Shown: positions 34,397 to 44,703, numbered from the stretch's first letter. The stretch is DNA of 64,000 nt from Rhizobium sp. 2MFCol3.1 (GCF_000377565.1 NZ_KB898353.1:124001-188000); one strand, 5' to 3'. A program made the numbers and translations. Notes: generated from the sequence alone by a model not told the origin.

Positions 34397-35833
34397 TCAG
34401 TCGGTCCATCGCGCCGAGAAGCGCGCTTGCGGGATGTAGCTGAAATCACGATCGAAGGGGAACGCAGGCCGCGCGCGGCGGTTGCTGGTGAGCCCCTCGA
34501 TATCCTGGTTCACCACACCCTGCGTCAGCGCCATCAGGTTCGGATTAGCGATCGGCGCCAGTTCCGGCGAGAGGTAGCCGGACTTGACGACCAGGAGGCG
34601 GACGGCCTTCGGATCAAGCCCAAGCAGGGTGAAATCGGCGATGTTGTGATACGGGCGGCGGCGCGCGGCGAGCACGACGGTGATCCCGCCAACGCGCACG
34701 ACCGCCTGACGCTCGGCGGCCACGCCGGTATCGGAGAGCAGCACGACCTCCGCCTGCACCTTGGCCGGCGTGCTCGATCCATCGAGGCTGCCACCGATCG
34801 TCAGCGCAAGCGTAGCGCCCTTGCCGGCGGCAAAGCAGGCCTCGACGGCGGGACGATCTGTAATCCCAGCAATCAGCGCGCCGTCAAAGCCGCGCGCGAT
34901 CAGCGCGTTCAGCACGTCGGCGCGATCGCCGACGCCGCCACCCGTGGGGTTGTCGGCGGAATCGGCGAGGATAACCGGCGAGGTCTCGGCCTTCTCGGCG
35001 ATGTCGAGCATCTCCGCCAGCGGCCCGGTGACGGGACCGAAGCGGAAGTCCTCGCGTGCGTTCCAATAAGAGAGCGCGATCTCTTCCGCAGCCTTGGCAG
35101 CAGCGCCCTTGCTGGTCGCGGTGATGACCGCGCAGGCGGTCGCGCGCGGCTCGTCGGCCCAGACATAGCCGACCATCAGATTGGCATCGAGAACGCCCGC
35201 ACGCTGATCGAAGACCGACAGCGCCTCATAGAGCGCCTTCGCCGGCTGATCTTCGGTCGATGTGCGCTCGCCGGGCCAGAGAACCGGCACCGGAGCCCAG
35301 GCAACGCCGGGGCGTGTGCCGCTCTTCAGAGCATCGATCAGCATCGACCACGCCCGCACCATGGTTTCGCGCACATCGATATGCGGCGCGGTCCTGTAGC
35401 CGGCGAAGATATCGAGCTGATCGATGATCTTCTGGCTGACATTGCCATGCAGGTCATAGCTCGCCGCAACGACGACATCGGGCCCGACAACCGCGCGAGC
35501 GGCCGAAATCCAATCGCCCTCGGCGTCGTCCATACCCTCTACATTCATCGCGCCATGCATGGCGAGATAGAGCCCATCAAGCGGCAAGGCCGCCTTCAGA
35601 AGGGCGAGGAACTCGGTCTTGAAGGCTTCGTAGGCGACGCGGGAGACCGGGCCTCCAGGCACGGCGCGCGCATGCAGCAGCGGCAGATGTTCGATGCCAT
35701 CGGCCTTCAGAAAGTTGAAATACTCGGCCCCCAGAAGGTCCGCGCCCTTGAGGACGCGAAAATCCTCGACAGCCATCAGCACCGGCGAATAGGTGCTGCA
35801 TTCCGTATGAATTCCGCCAACAGCGATCCGCAT
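34397..35833 (-). CDS. M81-family metallopeptidase (MlrC-like), copy 1
   Basis: This is a 478-residue M81/MlrC-like protein, the family of the linear-microcystin-degrading enzyme MlrC, although most members act on unknown substrates. Family features are IAVGGIHTECSTYSP at the N-terminus, DGLYLAMHGAMNVEGMDDAEGDW near residues 84-104, ASYDLHGNVS near 128, FAGYRTAPHIDVRET near 145 and ADSADNPTGGGVGD near 290. His and Asp residues in these motifs are the expected zinc ligands. AAGGAG precedes the ATG. It follows the GH20 gene with a 10-base gap. A second M81 gene lies at 40489 in the divergent operon. Confidence 0.93.
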   Translation of the reverse strand: MRIAVGGIHTECSTYSPVLMAVEDFRVLKGADLLGAEYFNFLKADGIEHLPLLHARAVPGGPVSRVAYEAFKTEFLALLKAALPLDGLYLAMHGAMNVEGMDDAEGDWISAARAVVGPDVVVAASYDLHGNVSQKIIDQLDIFAGYRTAPHIDVRETMVRAWSMLIDALKSGTRPGVAWAPVPVLWPGERTSTEDQPAKALYEALSVFDQRAGVLDANLMVGYVWADEPRATACAVITATSKGAAAKAAEEIALSYWNAREDFRFGPVTGPLAEMLDIAEKAETSPVILADSADNPTGGGVGDRADVLNALIARGFDGALIAGITDRPAVEACFAAGKGATLALTIGGSLDGSSTPAKVQAEVVLLSDTGVAAERQAVVRVGGITVVLAARRRPYHNIADFTLLGLDPKAVRLLVVKSGYLSPELAPIANPNLMALTQGVVNQDIEGLTSNRRARPAFPFDRDFSYIPQARFSARWTD

Positions 35834-35843
35834 CGTCAGCTCC

Positions 35844-37763
35844 TTAAAGTTTCGGGCTCAGCGGCACGATGGCCGAGAAGCGGTCCCAGTTCTTCTTCGC
35901 CTTTGGTGTCCACGCAGCCTCGGCGATAGCCGGTAGGCGAGGGAAGACGAGACGGTTGAAATAGCCGCGCGACAGGAAGTGCTCGGACCAGATGCAGGCC
36001 TGCACGCCCTTCATCCTGTCCTTCAGCTCTTCAGGGAAATCCCCCTCGGCTTCATAGCCATAAGTGTGGGCCGGCGGCACCGTGCCCGCCCAGCTGGCGC
36101 CGGGCTCCTGGAAGGCCTCAGCCTGCACCATGTCGAGATAATAGGCCTGGCCGGGGGTCATGACCACCTCGTAGCCTTCCCTGGCGAGCTCGATGCCAAC
36201 CTGCGGGTTTTCCCAGGCCATCAGCAACGTGTCCTTGGCCGCGACGCCGCCGCCATGGGCGACCTCGTTCCAGCCGGCAAGCTTGCGCCCGCGCGCCGTC
36301 AGCATGTCCTTGACGCGCTTCAGGAAGTAGGATTGCAGCGCGAAGGTGCCCTCGATGCCTTCCTGCTCCATCAGCTTCTTGGCAAGCGGCGACGCCAGCC
36401 AGGAACCGTTCGCCACCTCGTCGCCGCCGATATGCAGATACTTGGACGGGAAGAGCTCGACCATCTCGTCAAGCACCTTTTCGAGGAAGGTGTAGGTCAG
36501 CGGAATGGCGGGGTTCAGCGCATTGTTCGGATAGCCCTGGACCGAGTGATAGCTGTCCGGTGCTTCCTGGCCATCGGTCAGTTCCGGGAGCGCAACGAGG
36601 GTCGCCGTGCTGTGGCCGGGGATATCGATTTCGGGAACGACCTCGACGCTCAGCGCCAGCGCATGCGCGACGATCTCGCGGACATCGTCCTGCGAATAGA
36701 AACCGCCGACCGGCTCCGCGCCATTGCCGAGCTGCGGCAAGAGCGGCGCGTCCGGCCCGCGCAGCACGCCAGTGGTCGTGAGCTCCGGATAGGCCTTGAT
36801 TTCCAAACGCCAGGCTTCGTCATCGGTCAGGTGCCAATGGAAGATATTGAGCTTTAGCCAGGCCAGAATATCGACCAGCCGCTTGATATCGGCCGCCGGG
36901 TAAAACTGGCGCGACACGTCGAGATGGCAGCCGCGCCAGCCGTAGCGCGGCTTGTCGACGATGGTACCCGAAATCGGGAAACGGAAGGTGCCCGGCCGGC
37001 TGCGCGCGCCCTCGAGCAGCTGCGCAAGCGACGTCAGGCCATACTGGCGACCGGCGGCGTCCTTATAGGCAAGCGTGATTTCGTCGGCCGAGAAGGTGAG
37101 CTTGTAGCCTTCGGCCGCAATCGCGGCGTCGGTAATGAATCGCAGCGCGCGGCCCTGCGGCGACGGCTGCAGATTGAACGGCGCGTGCGCGCTTTCGAAC
37201 AGGCGGCGCACAAGCGAGGTGACCGTGGACATGGCGCGCAGATCGTCCGAGGAAGCGCCTGCCGAAGGATAAAGCACGACTGGGAAGCCATCGCCCGGTT
37301 TGGCGTCGATTTCGGCCGGCCAGGGCTGCAGCGCGAAAGGCAGGTCGAGCTTGCCTTGCCGCAGCAGCACCGGCGGCGGCTCGCTGACGCGGCCCTCGAG
37401 CAGGAGGTCGGAAACGGCGACCGCGACGTGGCTGCCATCGGCGAGCGTCACATAGGCCGACTTGGCGCCATCGGTGCAGTGTTTGGCGGGGCGGTGCAGA
37501 CCGCTGACGATAAAGGTCCAGGCCTCACCCGGCGCAATGGAAAGGCCTGTAGGTGGCGCGAACTCATGGAAATTGGCGTTGCGACGCAGAAAGGTCGCGT
37601 TCTCGCAAGCCTTCTTGTCGATCACCCGTGTCAGCGACGTATAGACGATCTTGAAATCCGCAAGCGGCGCATCCGACAGGTTGAAAAGGGTAAAGGTGAA
37701 GCGACCATTCGGACCGCCGTCCGGCTGCCAGGAGCTCTCCAGACGATAAGGGGCCGTGTCCAT
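35844..37763 (-). CDS. Glycoside hydrolase family 20 beta-N-acetylhexosaminidase
   Basis: This 639-residue GH20 enzyme removes terminal N-acetylglucosamine or N-acetylgalactosamine by substrate-assisted catalysis. The N-terminal third is a carbohydrate-binding/beta-sandwich region, followed by GWRGCHLDVSRQFYPAADIKRLVDILAW, FHWHLTDDEAWRLEIKAYPELT and the catalytic Asp-Glu in LHIGGDEVANGSW near residue 447. No signal peptide is evident, so it acts in the cytoplasm on an imported oligosaccharide or glycoconjugate. It belongs to the RpiR operon. Confidence 0.94.
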   Translation of the reverse strand: MDTAPYRLESSWQPDGGPNGRFTFTLFNLSDAPLADFKIVYTSLTRVIDKKACENATFLRRNANFHEFAPPTGLSIAPGEAWTFIVSGLHRPAKHCTDGAKSAYVTLADGSHVAVAVSDLLLEGRVSEPPPVLLRQGKLDLPFALQPWPAEIDAKPGDGFPVVLYPSAGASSDDLRAMSTVTSLVRRLFESAHAPFNLQPSPQGRALRFITDAAIAAEGYKLTFSADEITLAYKDAAGRQYGLTSLAQLLEGARSRPGTFRFPISGTIVDKPRYGWRGCHLDVSRQFYPAADIKRLVDILAWLKLNIFHWHLTDDEAWRLEIKAYPELTTTGVLRGPDAPLLPQLGNGAEPVGGFYSQDDVREIVAHALALSVEVVPEIDIPGHSTATLVALPELTDGQEAPDSYHSVQGYPNNALNPAIPLTYTFLEKVLDEMVELFPSKYLHIGGDEVANGSWLASPLAKKLMEQEGIEGTFALQSYFLKRVKDMLTARGRKLAGWNEVAHGGGVAAKDTLLMAWENPQVGIELAREGYEVVMTPGQAYYLDMVQAEAFQEPGASWAGTVPPAHTYGYEAEGDFPEELKDRMKGVQACIWSEHFLSRGYFNRLVFPRLPAIAEAAWTPKAKKNWDRFSAIVPLSPKL

Positions 37764-37792
37764 AACTGTTCCTCTCAGTATTCTTTTTTTGA

Positions 37793-38569
37793 TCAGTAGT
37801 CAGCGGATTGGGAGAAGGTGCGGGCGAGTTCCGCTTGGCCCGCGGTGAGGCCGCAGTCGACGGGCAGGCAGACACCGGTAATGCCATTGGCCTGCGCGCT
37901 CGCCAGGAAGCCGACAGCGTTGGCGACATCCTTCGGGTCGACGACGCGCTGTAGCGGATACCAGCGGCGGGCTTCCTCGAAGACATTCGGATTGGCGGCG
38001 GCGCGGGCTTCCCAGGCCTGCGTGCGCACCGTGCCCGGCGCAATCGCGTTCGAGCGGATGCCGAACTTGCCGTATTCGACGGCGACCAGCTTGGTGAAAT
38101 GCAAGAGGCCTGCCTTGGCGGCGCTATAGGCCGGATGGCCGAAGACGTGCATGCCGTTGACCGAGGCGATGTTGACCACCGAGCCCTGCGTTGCCTTCAA
38201 GAGATCCGCGACGGCGCTGAAGCAGAGGAACGGCGCTTCGAGGTTGAGCGCATTATCGGCGCGCCAGTCCTCCGGCTTCGTCGATTGCAGACTGACGGCG
38301 CGCGCAGCACCGGCGTTGTTGACCAGCGTCTTCAGCGCGCCGAGCGACGCGGCGGTCTTCGCCATTTCGGCAACGCTGTGCTCGCTCGTGACGTCGCAGC
38401 TGACGGCGACGAAGCGCTCGGCCGAACCCAGCGCACGCGCGGCCTTTTCGGCGGCGGCGCCGTCGATATCGACAAGCAGGACGACGTCGTGGTCATCCGC
38501 GAGCCGGCTGGCGATGGCACGGCCGATATCGCCCGCAGCGCCGGTCACGATCGCTACCGATTTTGTCAT
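37793..38569 (-). CDS. SDR-family oxidoreductase
   Basis: This is a 258-residue short-chain dehydrogenase with the cofactor site VTGAAGDIGRAIA near residues 9-21, NNAGAARA near 88, the catalytic Ser in NIASVNGMHVFGHPAYSAAK and Tyr-x-x-x-Lys in YSAAK near residue 150. AAAGGA precedes the ATG. It lies between the RpiR regulator and the hexosaminidase, so it probably oxidises or reduces a sugar-derived intermediate; the substrate is unknown. Confidence 0.93.
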   Translation of the reverse strand: MTKSVAIVTGAAGDIGRAIASRLADDHDVVLLVDIDGAAAEKAARALGSAERFVAVSCDVTSEHSVAEMAKTAASLGALKTLVNNAGAARAVSLQSTKPEDWRADNALNLEAPFLCFSAVADLLKATQGSVVNIASVNGMHVFGHPAYSAAKAGLLHFTKLVAVEYGKFGIRSNAIAPGTVRTQAWEARAAANPNVFEEARRWYPLQRVVDPKDVANAVGFLASAQANGITGVCLPVDCGLTAGQAELARTFSQSADY

Positions 38570-38596
38570 TCTCAGTCCTTTCCTGACATGAAATCC

Positions 38597-39457
38597 TCAG
38601 TCCCCGAGCAGCTGACGGTCATCGCCGTCACGGTGGGCAACGAGTTGTTGTTTGATGCGTCGAAGAGTGACCGCCGCCTGCGGGATGTTATAGGCGACGA
38701 GGCTGGCCAGGATGTCGACGGCGGCCAGATAGGCGATGCGCGTCGAGGTCGGCCGGAAGATGTTGTTGCCCTCGGCAAGATCGATCGGGATGACGATGTC
38801 GGCGGCCTTGGCGACGAGGCTGTCGGCCTGCGTCAGCGCGATGGTCGTGACCCCGGTCTCGCGGGCGAGCGTGAAGGAACGGACGAGTTCGGTGTTGCGG
38901 CCCGAGAATGACGAGCCGACGATGACATGCGTCGACTTCGCCGCCGCCGCCAGCATCAGCTGCATTCCATGATCGGAGCTCGCGGTCACGTGCAGGCCGA
39001 AACGAAAGAGGCGGTTCTGCAGCTCGCTGGCGATCATCGACGAATTGCCGCCCGAGCCGAAGGCATAGATCATCTCGGCCTTGGCGATCTTCTCGGCAGC
39101 CTGCTCGATGGCGGCAAGGTCGAGCGAGCGATGCAGCAGGAACAGGGCGTTCTGCGCCTTGGTAATGATGTCCTGGGCGACGTCACCGGGATCGCGGCTC
39201 TTCGGCTCTGGCCTGAGATAGCGCATGCCGACATAGGCTGTGCGGGCGAGCTGAACCTTGAAATCGGAAAAGCTTTCGCAGCCGACACGGCGACAGAAGC
39301 GGGTGACCGTCGGCGGCGAGACATCCGCCTTTTCCGCCAGTTCGATAATCGAGGCATTGACCGCGAATTCGAAGTCGTTGAGCAGAATATCCGCGATACG
39401 GGTTTCCGACGGCGAAAGCCGGGCCTTCTCTTCCTGCAATGTCGAGAAAATATCCAC
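38597..39457 (-). CDS. RpiR/MurR-family regulator with SIS domain
   Basis: The 286-residue protein has an RpiR helix-turn-helix (SPSETRIADILLNDFEFAVNASIIELAEKADVSPPTVTRFCRR, in part, residues 15-57) and a C-terminal SIS sugar-phosphate-binding domain (MIYAFGSGGNSSMIASELQNRL near 130, GSSFSGRNTELVRSF near 178). Such proteins sense phosphosugars. The start is GTG with a GGGGAG site. It is inside the operon it probably controls, between RidA and SDR genes. Candidate operator palindromes lie at 39957-39970 and 49013-49027. Confidence 0.92.
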   Translation of the reverse strand: MDIFSTLQEEKARLSPSETRIADILLNDFEFAVNASIIELAEKADVSPPTVTRFCRRVGCESFSDFKVQLARTAYVGMRYLRPEPKSRDPGDVAQDIITKAQNALFLLHRSLDLAAIEQAAEKIAKAEMIYAFGSGGNSSMIASELQNRLFRFGLHVTASSDHGMQLMLAAAAKSTHVIVGSSFSGRNTELVRSFTLARETGVTTIALTQADSLVAKAADIVIPIDLAEGNNIFRPTSTRIAYLAAVDILASLVAYNIPQAAVTLRRIKQQLVAHRDGDDRQLLGD

Positions 39458-39482
39458 GCCCGGCTCCCCTTGGTCTATCGCG

Positions 39483-39872
39483 CTATTTGTCTTTCGCTTT
39501 ATAAGCGACGCAATCGATTTCGACCTTGCAATCGACCATCATCGACGATTGCACACAGGCGCGTGCCGGCGGGTGCTCGCCGAAATACTGCTGATAGATG
39601 CCGTTGAAGGTCCAGAAATCGCGGGGATCGTCGAGCCACACGCCGCAGCGCACGACATGCTCGCGGCCATAGCCTGCCTCTTCCAGGATCGCGATCACGT
39701 TCTGGATCGTCTTGTGCGTCTGCGCGACGATATTGCCGTCGATGATCTCGCCATTTTCCATGGCGACCTGGCCCGACACATAGAGCCAGCCGTCGGCTTC
39801 GACGGCACGAGCAAACGGCAGCGGCTTTCCGCCTGCGCCGGTCTGAACGGTGCCATAACGCTTGATGGACAT
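39483..39872 (-). CDS. RidA/YjgF-family protein
   Basis: This is a 129-residue RidA-type protein. Members hydrolyse reactive enamine/imine intermediates made by PLP enzymes, or act as related deaminases. The motifs are WLYVSGQVAMENGEIIDGNIVAQTHKTIQNV (in part) near residues 29-60 and the Arg-containing PPARACVQSSMMVDCKVEIDC near 103, where the Arg is the usual carboxylate-binding residue. The ATG at 39872 follows AAGGA. As first gene of the operon and divergent from a PLP-enzyme operon, it may guard that enzyme's products. Confidence 0.92.
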   Translation of the reverse strand: MSIKRYGTVQTGAGGKPLPFARAVEADGWLYVSGQVAMENGEIIDGNIVAQTHKTIQNVIAILEEAGYGREHVVRCGVWLDDPRDFWTFNGIYQQYFGEHPPARACVQSSMMVDCKVEIDCVAYKAKDK

Positions 39873-39956
39873 TGACCGATCCTTGCAAATTATTTTCGTG
39901 ATAAGTTGACAAGTGACCATATTAAGCGGAATTTGACCAGAGAAAAACGTCATTCA

Positions 39957-39970
39957 TGAAAAGAATTTCA
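39957..39970. promoter_or_regulatory. Candidate RpiR operator between the divergent operons
   Basis: TGAAA-AGAA-TTTCA is a perfect 5-bp dyad placed 13 bases before the favoured start of the NTF2-like gene and 85 bases upstream of ridA. A similar TGAAA-N5-TTTCA dyad occurs at 49013-49027. The regulator assignment is inference from location. Confidence 0.45.
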
Positions 39971-39982
39971 ATCGGGAACACC

Positions 39983-40468
39983 ATGCGCGATCCTTTCAAG
40001 AACCCCTTCCCTGCTTCCGATACTGCCCGGCATTCAATCTGGGAGATGCTCGTTCACCGCGACATCGACGCCTTCCTGGCGGCTGACTGGTCGATGGTGG
40101 AGCACGATTTCGTCGAGGACGGCTTCATCGGCATCGACAGCCGCAAGGAAGTGAGCCCCGACAAGTGGCGCCTCGCCTTCCCGACGCTCGCCGCCTATCG
40201 CGACGAATGGGTCCGCCAGGCCAAGGATTTCGCGACGCAGTCCTTTGCTGAGGACACCCGTACCGCCATCTTCACCACGACCACGCTCGAGGATATCGAG
40301 ATCGAGGGCGACATGGCGCTGGTGCGCAAGAAGTTCGACGGCGGCATCGCCAAGGCCGATGGCAGCCGCGACATCATGCAGTGGCAGACCCTTTATTATT
40401 GCCGCCTGCACGAGGGGCGTTGGAAGATCTCCGGTTTCACCGGCTATCTTCCGAACCCGATGGGTTGA
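39983..40468 (+). CDS. NTF2/SnoaL-like hypothetical protein
   Basis: The product of about 161 residues (MRDPFKNPFPASDTARHSIWE...) has the look of an NTF2-like cone fold: an N-terminal helix with IWEMLVHRDIDAFLAADW, a central LAFPTLAAYRDEW helix and C-terminal strands MALVRKKFDGGI and QWQTLYYCRLHEGRWKISGFTGYLP. I know no function for it. The ATG at 39983 is favoured over 39956 because the operator-like dyad lies between them. It opens the plus-strand operon with M81 copy 2 and the PLP enzyme. Confidence 0.75.
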   Translation: MRDPFKNPFPASDTARHSIWEMLVHRDIDAFLAADWSMVEHDFVEDGFIGIDSRKEVSPDKWRLAFPTLAAYRDEWVRQAKDFATQSFAEDTRTAIFTTTTLEDIEIEGDMALVRKKFDGGIAKADGSRDIMQWQTLYYCRLHEGRWKISGFTGYLPNPMG

Positions 40469-40488
40469 TCAACACAAAGGCCGAGACA

Positions 40489-41949
40489 TTGCGGATTTTC
40501 ACGGCGGCTCTCGCAACCGAGACCAATACCTTCTCCCCAATCTGCGTCGATCGGCGCGCTTTCGAGGCATCGCTCTACGCGCCGCCGGGCGAACATCCCG
40601 AAACGCCGACACTCTGCTCCGCGCCGATCACCGTCGGGCGGCGCGTCTGCGCGGAGAAGGGCTGGACGCTGATCGAGGGGACAGCGACCTGGGCGGATCC
40701 GGCCGGTCTCGTCAACCGCGCGACCTATGAAGGCCTACGCGATGAGATTCTCGGACAGCTTCGCGCGGCGATGCCCGTCGACGCCGTCGTGCTCGGCCTG
40801 CATGGCGCCATGGTCGCCGCCGGTTACGAGGACACGGAAGGCGATACGCTGACGCGCATTCGCGAGATCGTCGGCCCGGATATTCCCGTTTTCGCCGAGC
40901 TCGATCCGCACAGCCATCTGACGGCCAAGCGTTTCGCCGCCGCCAATGTCTTCGTCTACTTCAAGGAGTTCCCGCACACGGACTTCGTGGATCGCGCCGA
41001 GGATCTGTGGCGCATCGCCGTCGATACGCTCGAGGGCCGCGTAAAGCCTGTCATGTCCGTCTTCGACTGCCGGATGATCGACGTGTTTCCGACCTCGCGC
41101 GATCCCATGCGTTCCTTCGTCGACAAGATCATGCAGATCGAGAAGGACGACCCCGACATTCTCTCTATCTCCGTGGTCCACGGCTTCATGGCCGGCGACG
41201 TGCCGGAGATGGGCACCAAGCTTCTTGTCGTCACCAATGACCGCAAGGACAAGGGCGATGCGCTGGCGCGCAAACTCGGCATGGAGCTGTTTGCCAAGCG
41301 CGGCACCTTCATGATGCCGCAGATCGACGAGAAGGAGGCTGTGTCGCAGGCGCTGGCGGCGACGGCGTGGCCTGTCGTGATTGCCGATATGTGGGACAAC
41401 CCCGGCGGTGGAACGGCTGGCGACGCGACCGTGGTTCTAGGCGAACTCCTAGCGCGCGGCGTCACCGATGCGGCGATCGGCACGATCTGGGACCCGATGG
41501 CGGTGCAGATCTGCATGGCGGCCGGTGAGGGCGCCGAGATTCCCTTGCGCTTCGGTGCCAAGTCGGCGCCCGGCACGGGCAACCCGATCGACGGTCTTGT
41601 CAAGGTCATCAAGATCGTGCCGAATGCCGAGATGCGCTTCGGCGAAAGCTTCGCGCCGTTTGGCGATGCGGCGCACATCGTGCTCGATGGCATCGACATC
41701 ATCTTGAACTCGACGCGTGCGCAGAGCTTCGATCCGAGCCTGTTCTCGGTCATGGGCATCGATCCGACGCAGAAGAAAATCCTGGTCATCAAGTCGACGA
41801 ACCACTTCTACGCCTCGTTCTCGAAGATCGCGTCCGAAATCATCTATTGCGCGGCCGGCACGCCTTATCCTAACAATCCGGCGAAGACGCCGTATCGGCG
41901 GGCGCGCAAGGATATCTGGCCCATGATCGCCGATCCCCACGGCGCTTAA
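40489..41949 (+). CDS. M81-family metallopeptidase (MlrC-like), copy 2
   Basis: This second M81 protein, about 486 residues, begins RIFTAALATETNTFSP and continues with DAVVLGLHGAMVAAGYEDTEGD near residue 102, ELDPHSHLT near 140, VYFKEFPHTDFVDRA and IADMWDNPGGGTAGDATVV near 300. The aligned N-terminus places the start at the TTG at 40489, with TTG at 40465 as an alternative. The overall pattern matches copy 1 but the two are clearly diverged, so they probably act on different substrates or steps. It is followed after 16 bases by the D-threonine-aldolase-like gene. Confidence 0.92.
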   Translation: MRIFTAALATETNTFSPICVDRRAFEASLYAPPGEHPETPTLCSAPITVGRRVCAEKGWTLIEGTATWADPAGLVNRATYEGLRDEILGQLRAAMPVDAVVLGLHGAMVAAGYEDTEGDTLTRIREIVGPDIPVFAELDPHSHLTAKRFAAANVFVYFKEFPHTDFVDRAEDLWRIAVDTLEGRVKPVMSVFDCRMIDVFPTSRDPMRSFVDKIMQIEKDDPDILSISVVHGFMAGDVPEMGTKLLVVTNDRKDKGDALARKLGMELFAKRGTFMMPQIDEKEAVSQALAATAWPVVIADMWDNPGGGTAGDATVVLGELLARGVTDAAIGTIWDPMAVQICMAAGEGAEIPLRFGAKSAPGTGNPIDGLVKVIKIVPNAEMRFGESFAPFGDAAHIVLDGIDIILNSTRAQSFDPSLFSVMGIDPTQKKILVIKSTNHFYASFSKIASEIIYCAAGTPYPNNPAKTPYRRARKDIWPMIADPHGA

Positions 41950-41965
41950 CATGGAGTAGCCTGAG

Positions 41966-43066
41966 ATGCACAACAGCCCATTTGCCGTCGTCGCCAAGCC
42001 CGGCGACAAGGTCGCGGAACTCTCGACACCTCGGCCGATCATCGACGAAGACCGGATGGCGGCCAATATCGCCCGCACGCAGGCCTATATGGACGCGCAC
42101 GGCATCGACTTCCGCCCGCACATCAAGACGCACAAGATTCCGGCTCTGGCCGCCCAGCAGGTAGCGGCGGGCGCCAAGGGCATCAATTGCCAGAAGGTCA
42201 CCGAGGCCGAAGTTTTTGCCGACGCGGGCTTCGAGGACATCCTCATCACCTTCAACATCATCGGCACCGCGAAACTCGAACGCCTCGCAGCGCTGAACGA
42301 GCGCATATCCGGGCTCAAGGTGGTCGCGGACAGCGCCTACACCGTCGACGGGCTGTCTACCTATTTCGCCGCGCGCAAGCCGCTTGTGGTGCTGGTTGAG
42401 TGCGATACCGGCGCTGGGCGCTGCGGCGTGCAGAAGCCCGCGCAGGCCGTGGCACTCGCCAAGCACATCGACGCTGCAGCGGGTCTGACCTTCGGCGGAC
42501 TGCTGAACTATCCGAAGCCGGGCGCCGCCACCGAGGTCCAGGCATTTCTTTCGCAAACACTGACCTTGCTCGACGCCGAAGGCATCGCCTGCCCTATCGT
42601 CAGCAACGGCGGATCGCCGAGCCTGTTCGACGCCCATCTGGTTCCCGCCGCAACCGAACACCGGGCCGGCACCTACATCTATAATGACCGCTCCATGGTC
42701 CGCGCCGGACATTGCACAGTGGACGACTGCGCCATGCATATTCTCGTCACTGTCGTTTCCCGCCCGACGGGGGATCGGGCCGTCATCGATGCGGGCTCCA
42801 AGGCGCTGACCTCTGACCTGCTCGGTTTCACGGATTACGGCCAGGTGGTCGGCTATCCGCAGGCGTCCATCACTGGCCTGTCGGAAGAGCACGGCGTGAT
42901 CGACCTCTCGAAATGCGAGGGCGCGCGGCCGCAGATCGGCGACAAGCTGCTGATCATTCCGAACCATACCTGCGTGGTCTCGAACCTTTTCGACACGATG
43001 GTCTTCCATCGTGATGGCGTCGTAACCCGCGTCGAGGACGTGGCCGCGCGCGGGCTCGTCTGGTAA
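41966..43066 (+). CDS. D-threonine aldolase / D-serine dehydratase-like PLP enzyme
   Basis: This 366-residue fold-type III (alanine-racemase-like) PLP enzyme should cleave or dehydrate a D-beta-hydroxy amino acid. The PLP lysine is Lys54 in FRPHIKTHK, the barrel continues through CQKVTEAEVFADAGFEDILI, and the C-terminal metal site PNHTCVVSNLFD near residue 335 carries the His and Cys that bind the divalent cation in this family. It is the third gene of the operon with M81 copy 2. A D-hydroxy-amino acid released by a hydrolase would be a plausible substrate (inference). Confidence 0.92.
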   Translation: MHNSPFAVVAKPGDKVAELSTPRPIIDEDRMAANIARTQAYMDAHGIDFRPHIKTHKIPALAAQQVAAGAKGINCQKVTEAEVFADAGFEDILITFNIIGTAKLERLAALNERISGLKVVADSAYTVDGLSTYFAARKPLVVLVECDTGAGRCGVQKPAQAVALAKHIDAAAGLTFGGLLNYPKPGAATEVQAFLSQTLTLLDAEGIACPIVSNGGSPSLFDAHLVPAATEHRAGTYIYNDRSMVRAGHCTVDDCAMHILVTVVSRPTGDRAVIDAGSKALTSDLLGFTDYGQVVGYPQASITGLSEEHGVIDLSKCEGARPQIGDKLLIIPNHTCVVSNLFDTMVFHRDGVVTRVEDVAARGLVW

Positions 43067-43082
43067 CCGAAGCGCCGGATTG

Positions 43083-43101
43083 GCGGCCGTTCACCGGCCG
43101 C
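43083..43101 (+). terminator. Hairpin after the PLP-enzyme operon
   Basis: GCGGCCG (43083-43089) and CGGCCGC (43095-43101) pair perfectly around a TTCAC loop, 16 bases after the stop codon. No T-run follows, so it is a weak terminator candidate. Confidence 0.4.
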
Positions 43102-43193
43102 TAACGCCATTGGATAGTCCTCCTTGAAGTTTGCCATATCCGGCGCATCTTATTGATGCGCCAATATTCCGGCGACGTCATGGGAGATCATTC

Positions 43194-43496
43194 ATGAGAG
43201 CGTTGATTGCATTGGGAATTGCGGGAAGCCTGGCGTGTATTTCGGCCGCGCAGGCGCCGTCGCAATGGCAGACCTATTCCGGTGTCCGCGTCGATTCCGA
43301 CCCGACCATTCTGGCCCGCTTCGACCACACCTATCCCTATTGCGAGCAGGAAGCGTTTCGCCGCGGCTCGACCGACATCAACAGCCTGTGGCACGTGACG
43401 GCACTGCGCAATTGCATGTACCGCCACGGGATCGTCGACCGGGGCTCCTATTCGTACCCGGCCAACACCTTGTTCTATCACTTCCTCGATCGCTGA
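43194..43496 (+). CDS. Small secreted hypothetical protein, 100 aa
   Basis: The ATG at 43194 has a GGGAG ribosome-binding site and starts a signal peptide (MRALIALGIAGSLACISAAQA, in part), cleaved near residue 20. The mature part is rich in Tyr, His and Arg with two cysteines (YPYCEQEAF and LRNCMYRHGIVDRG), which could form a disulfide in the periplasm. Upstream in-frame residues from 43131 lack family support. I do not recognise the family. Confidence 0.7.
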   Translation: MRALIALGIAGSLACISAAQAPSQWQTYSGVRVDSDPTILARFDHTYPYCEQEAFRRGSTDINSLWHVTALRNCMYRHGIVDRGSYSYPANTLFYHFLDR

Positions 43497-43517
43497 TGGC
43501 GCGACCGGCGCTCGCGA

Positions 43518-44654
<1,137 letters not shown>

Positions 44655-44703
44655 AACCTGTCTCCGGTCACCGCCACGCGCGGCGCTTACTCTCGATAGC
44701 GAA

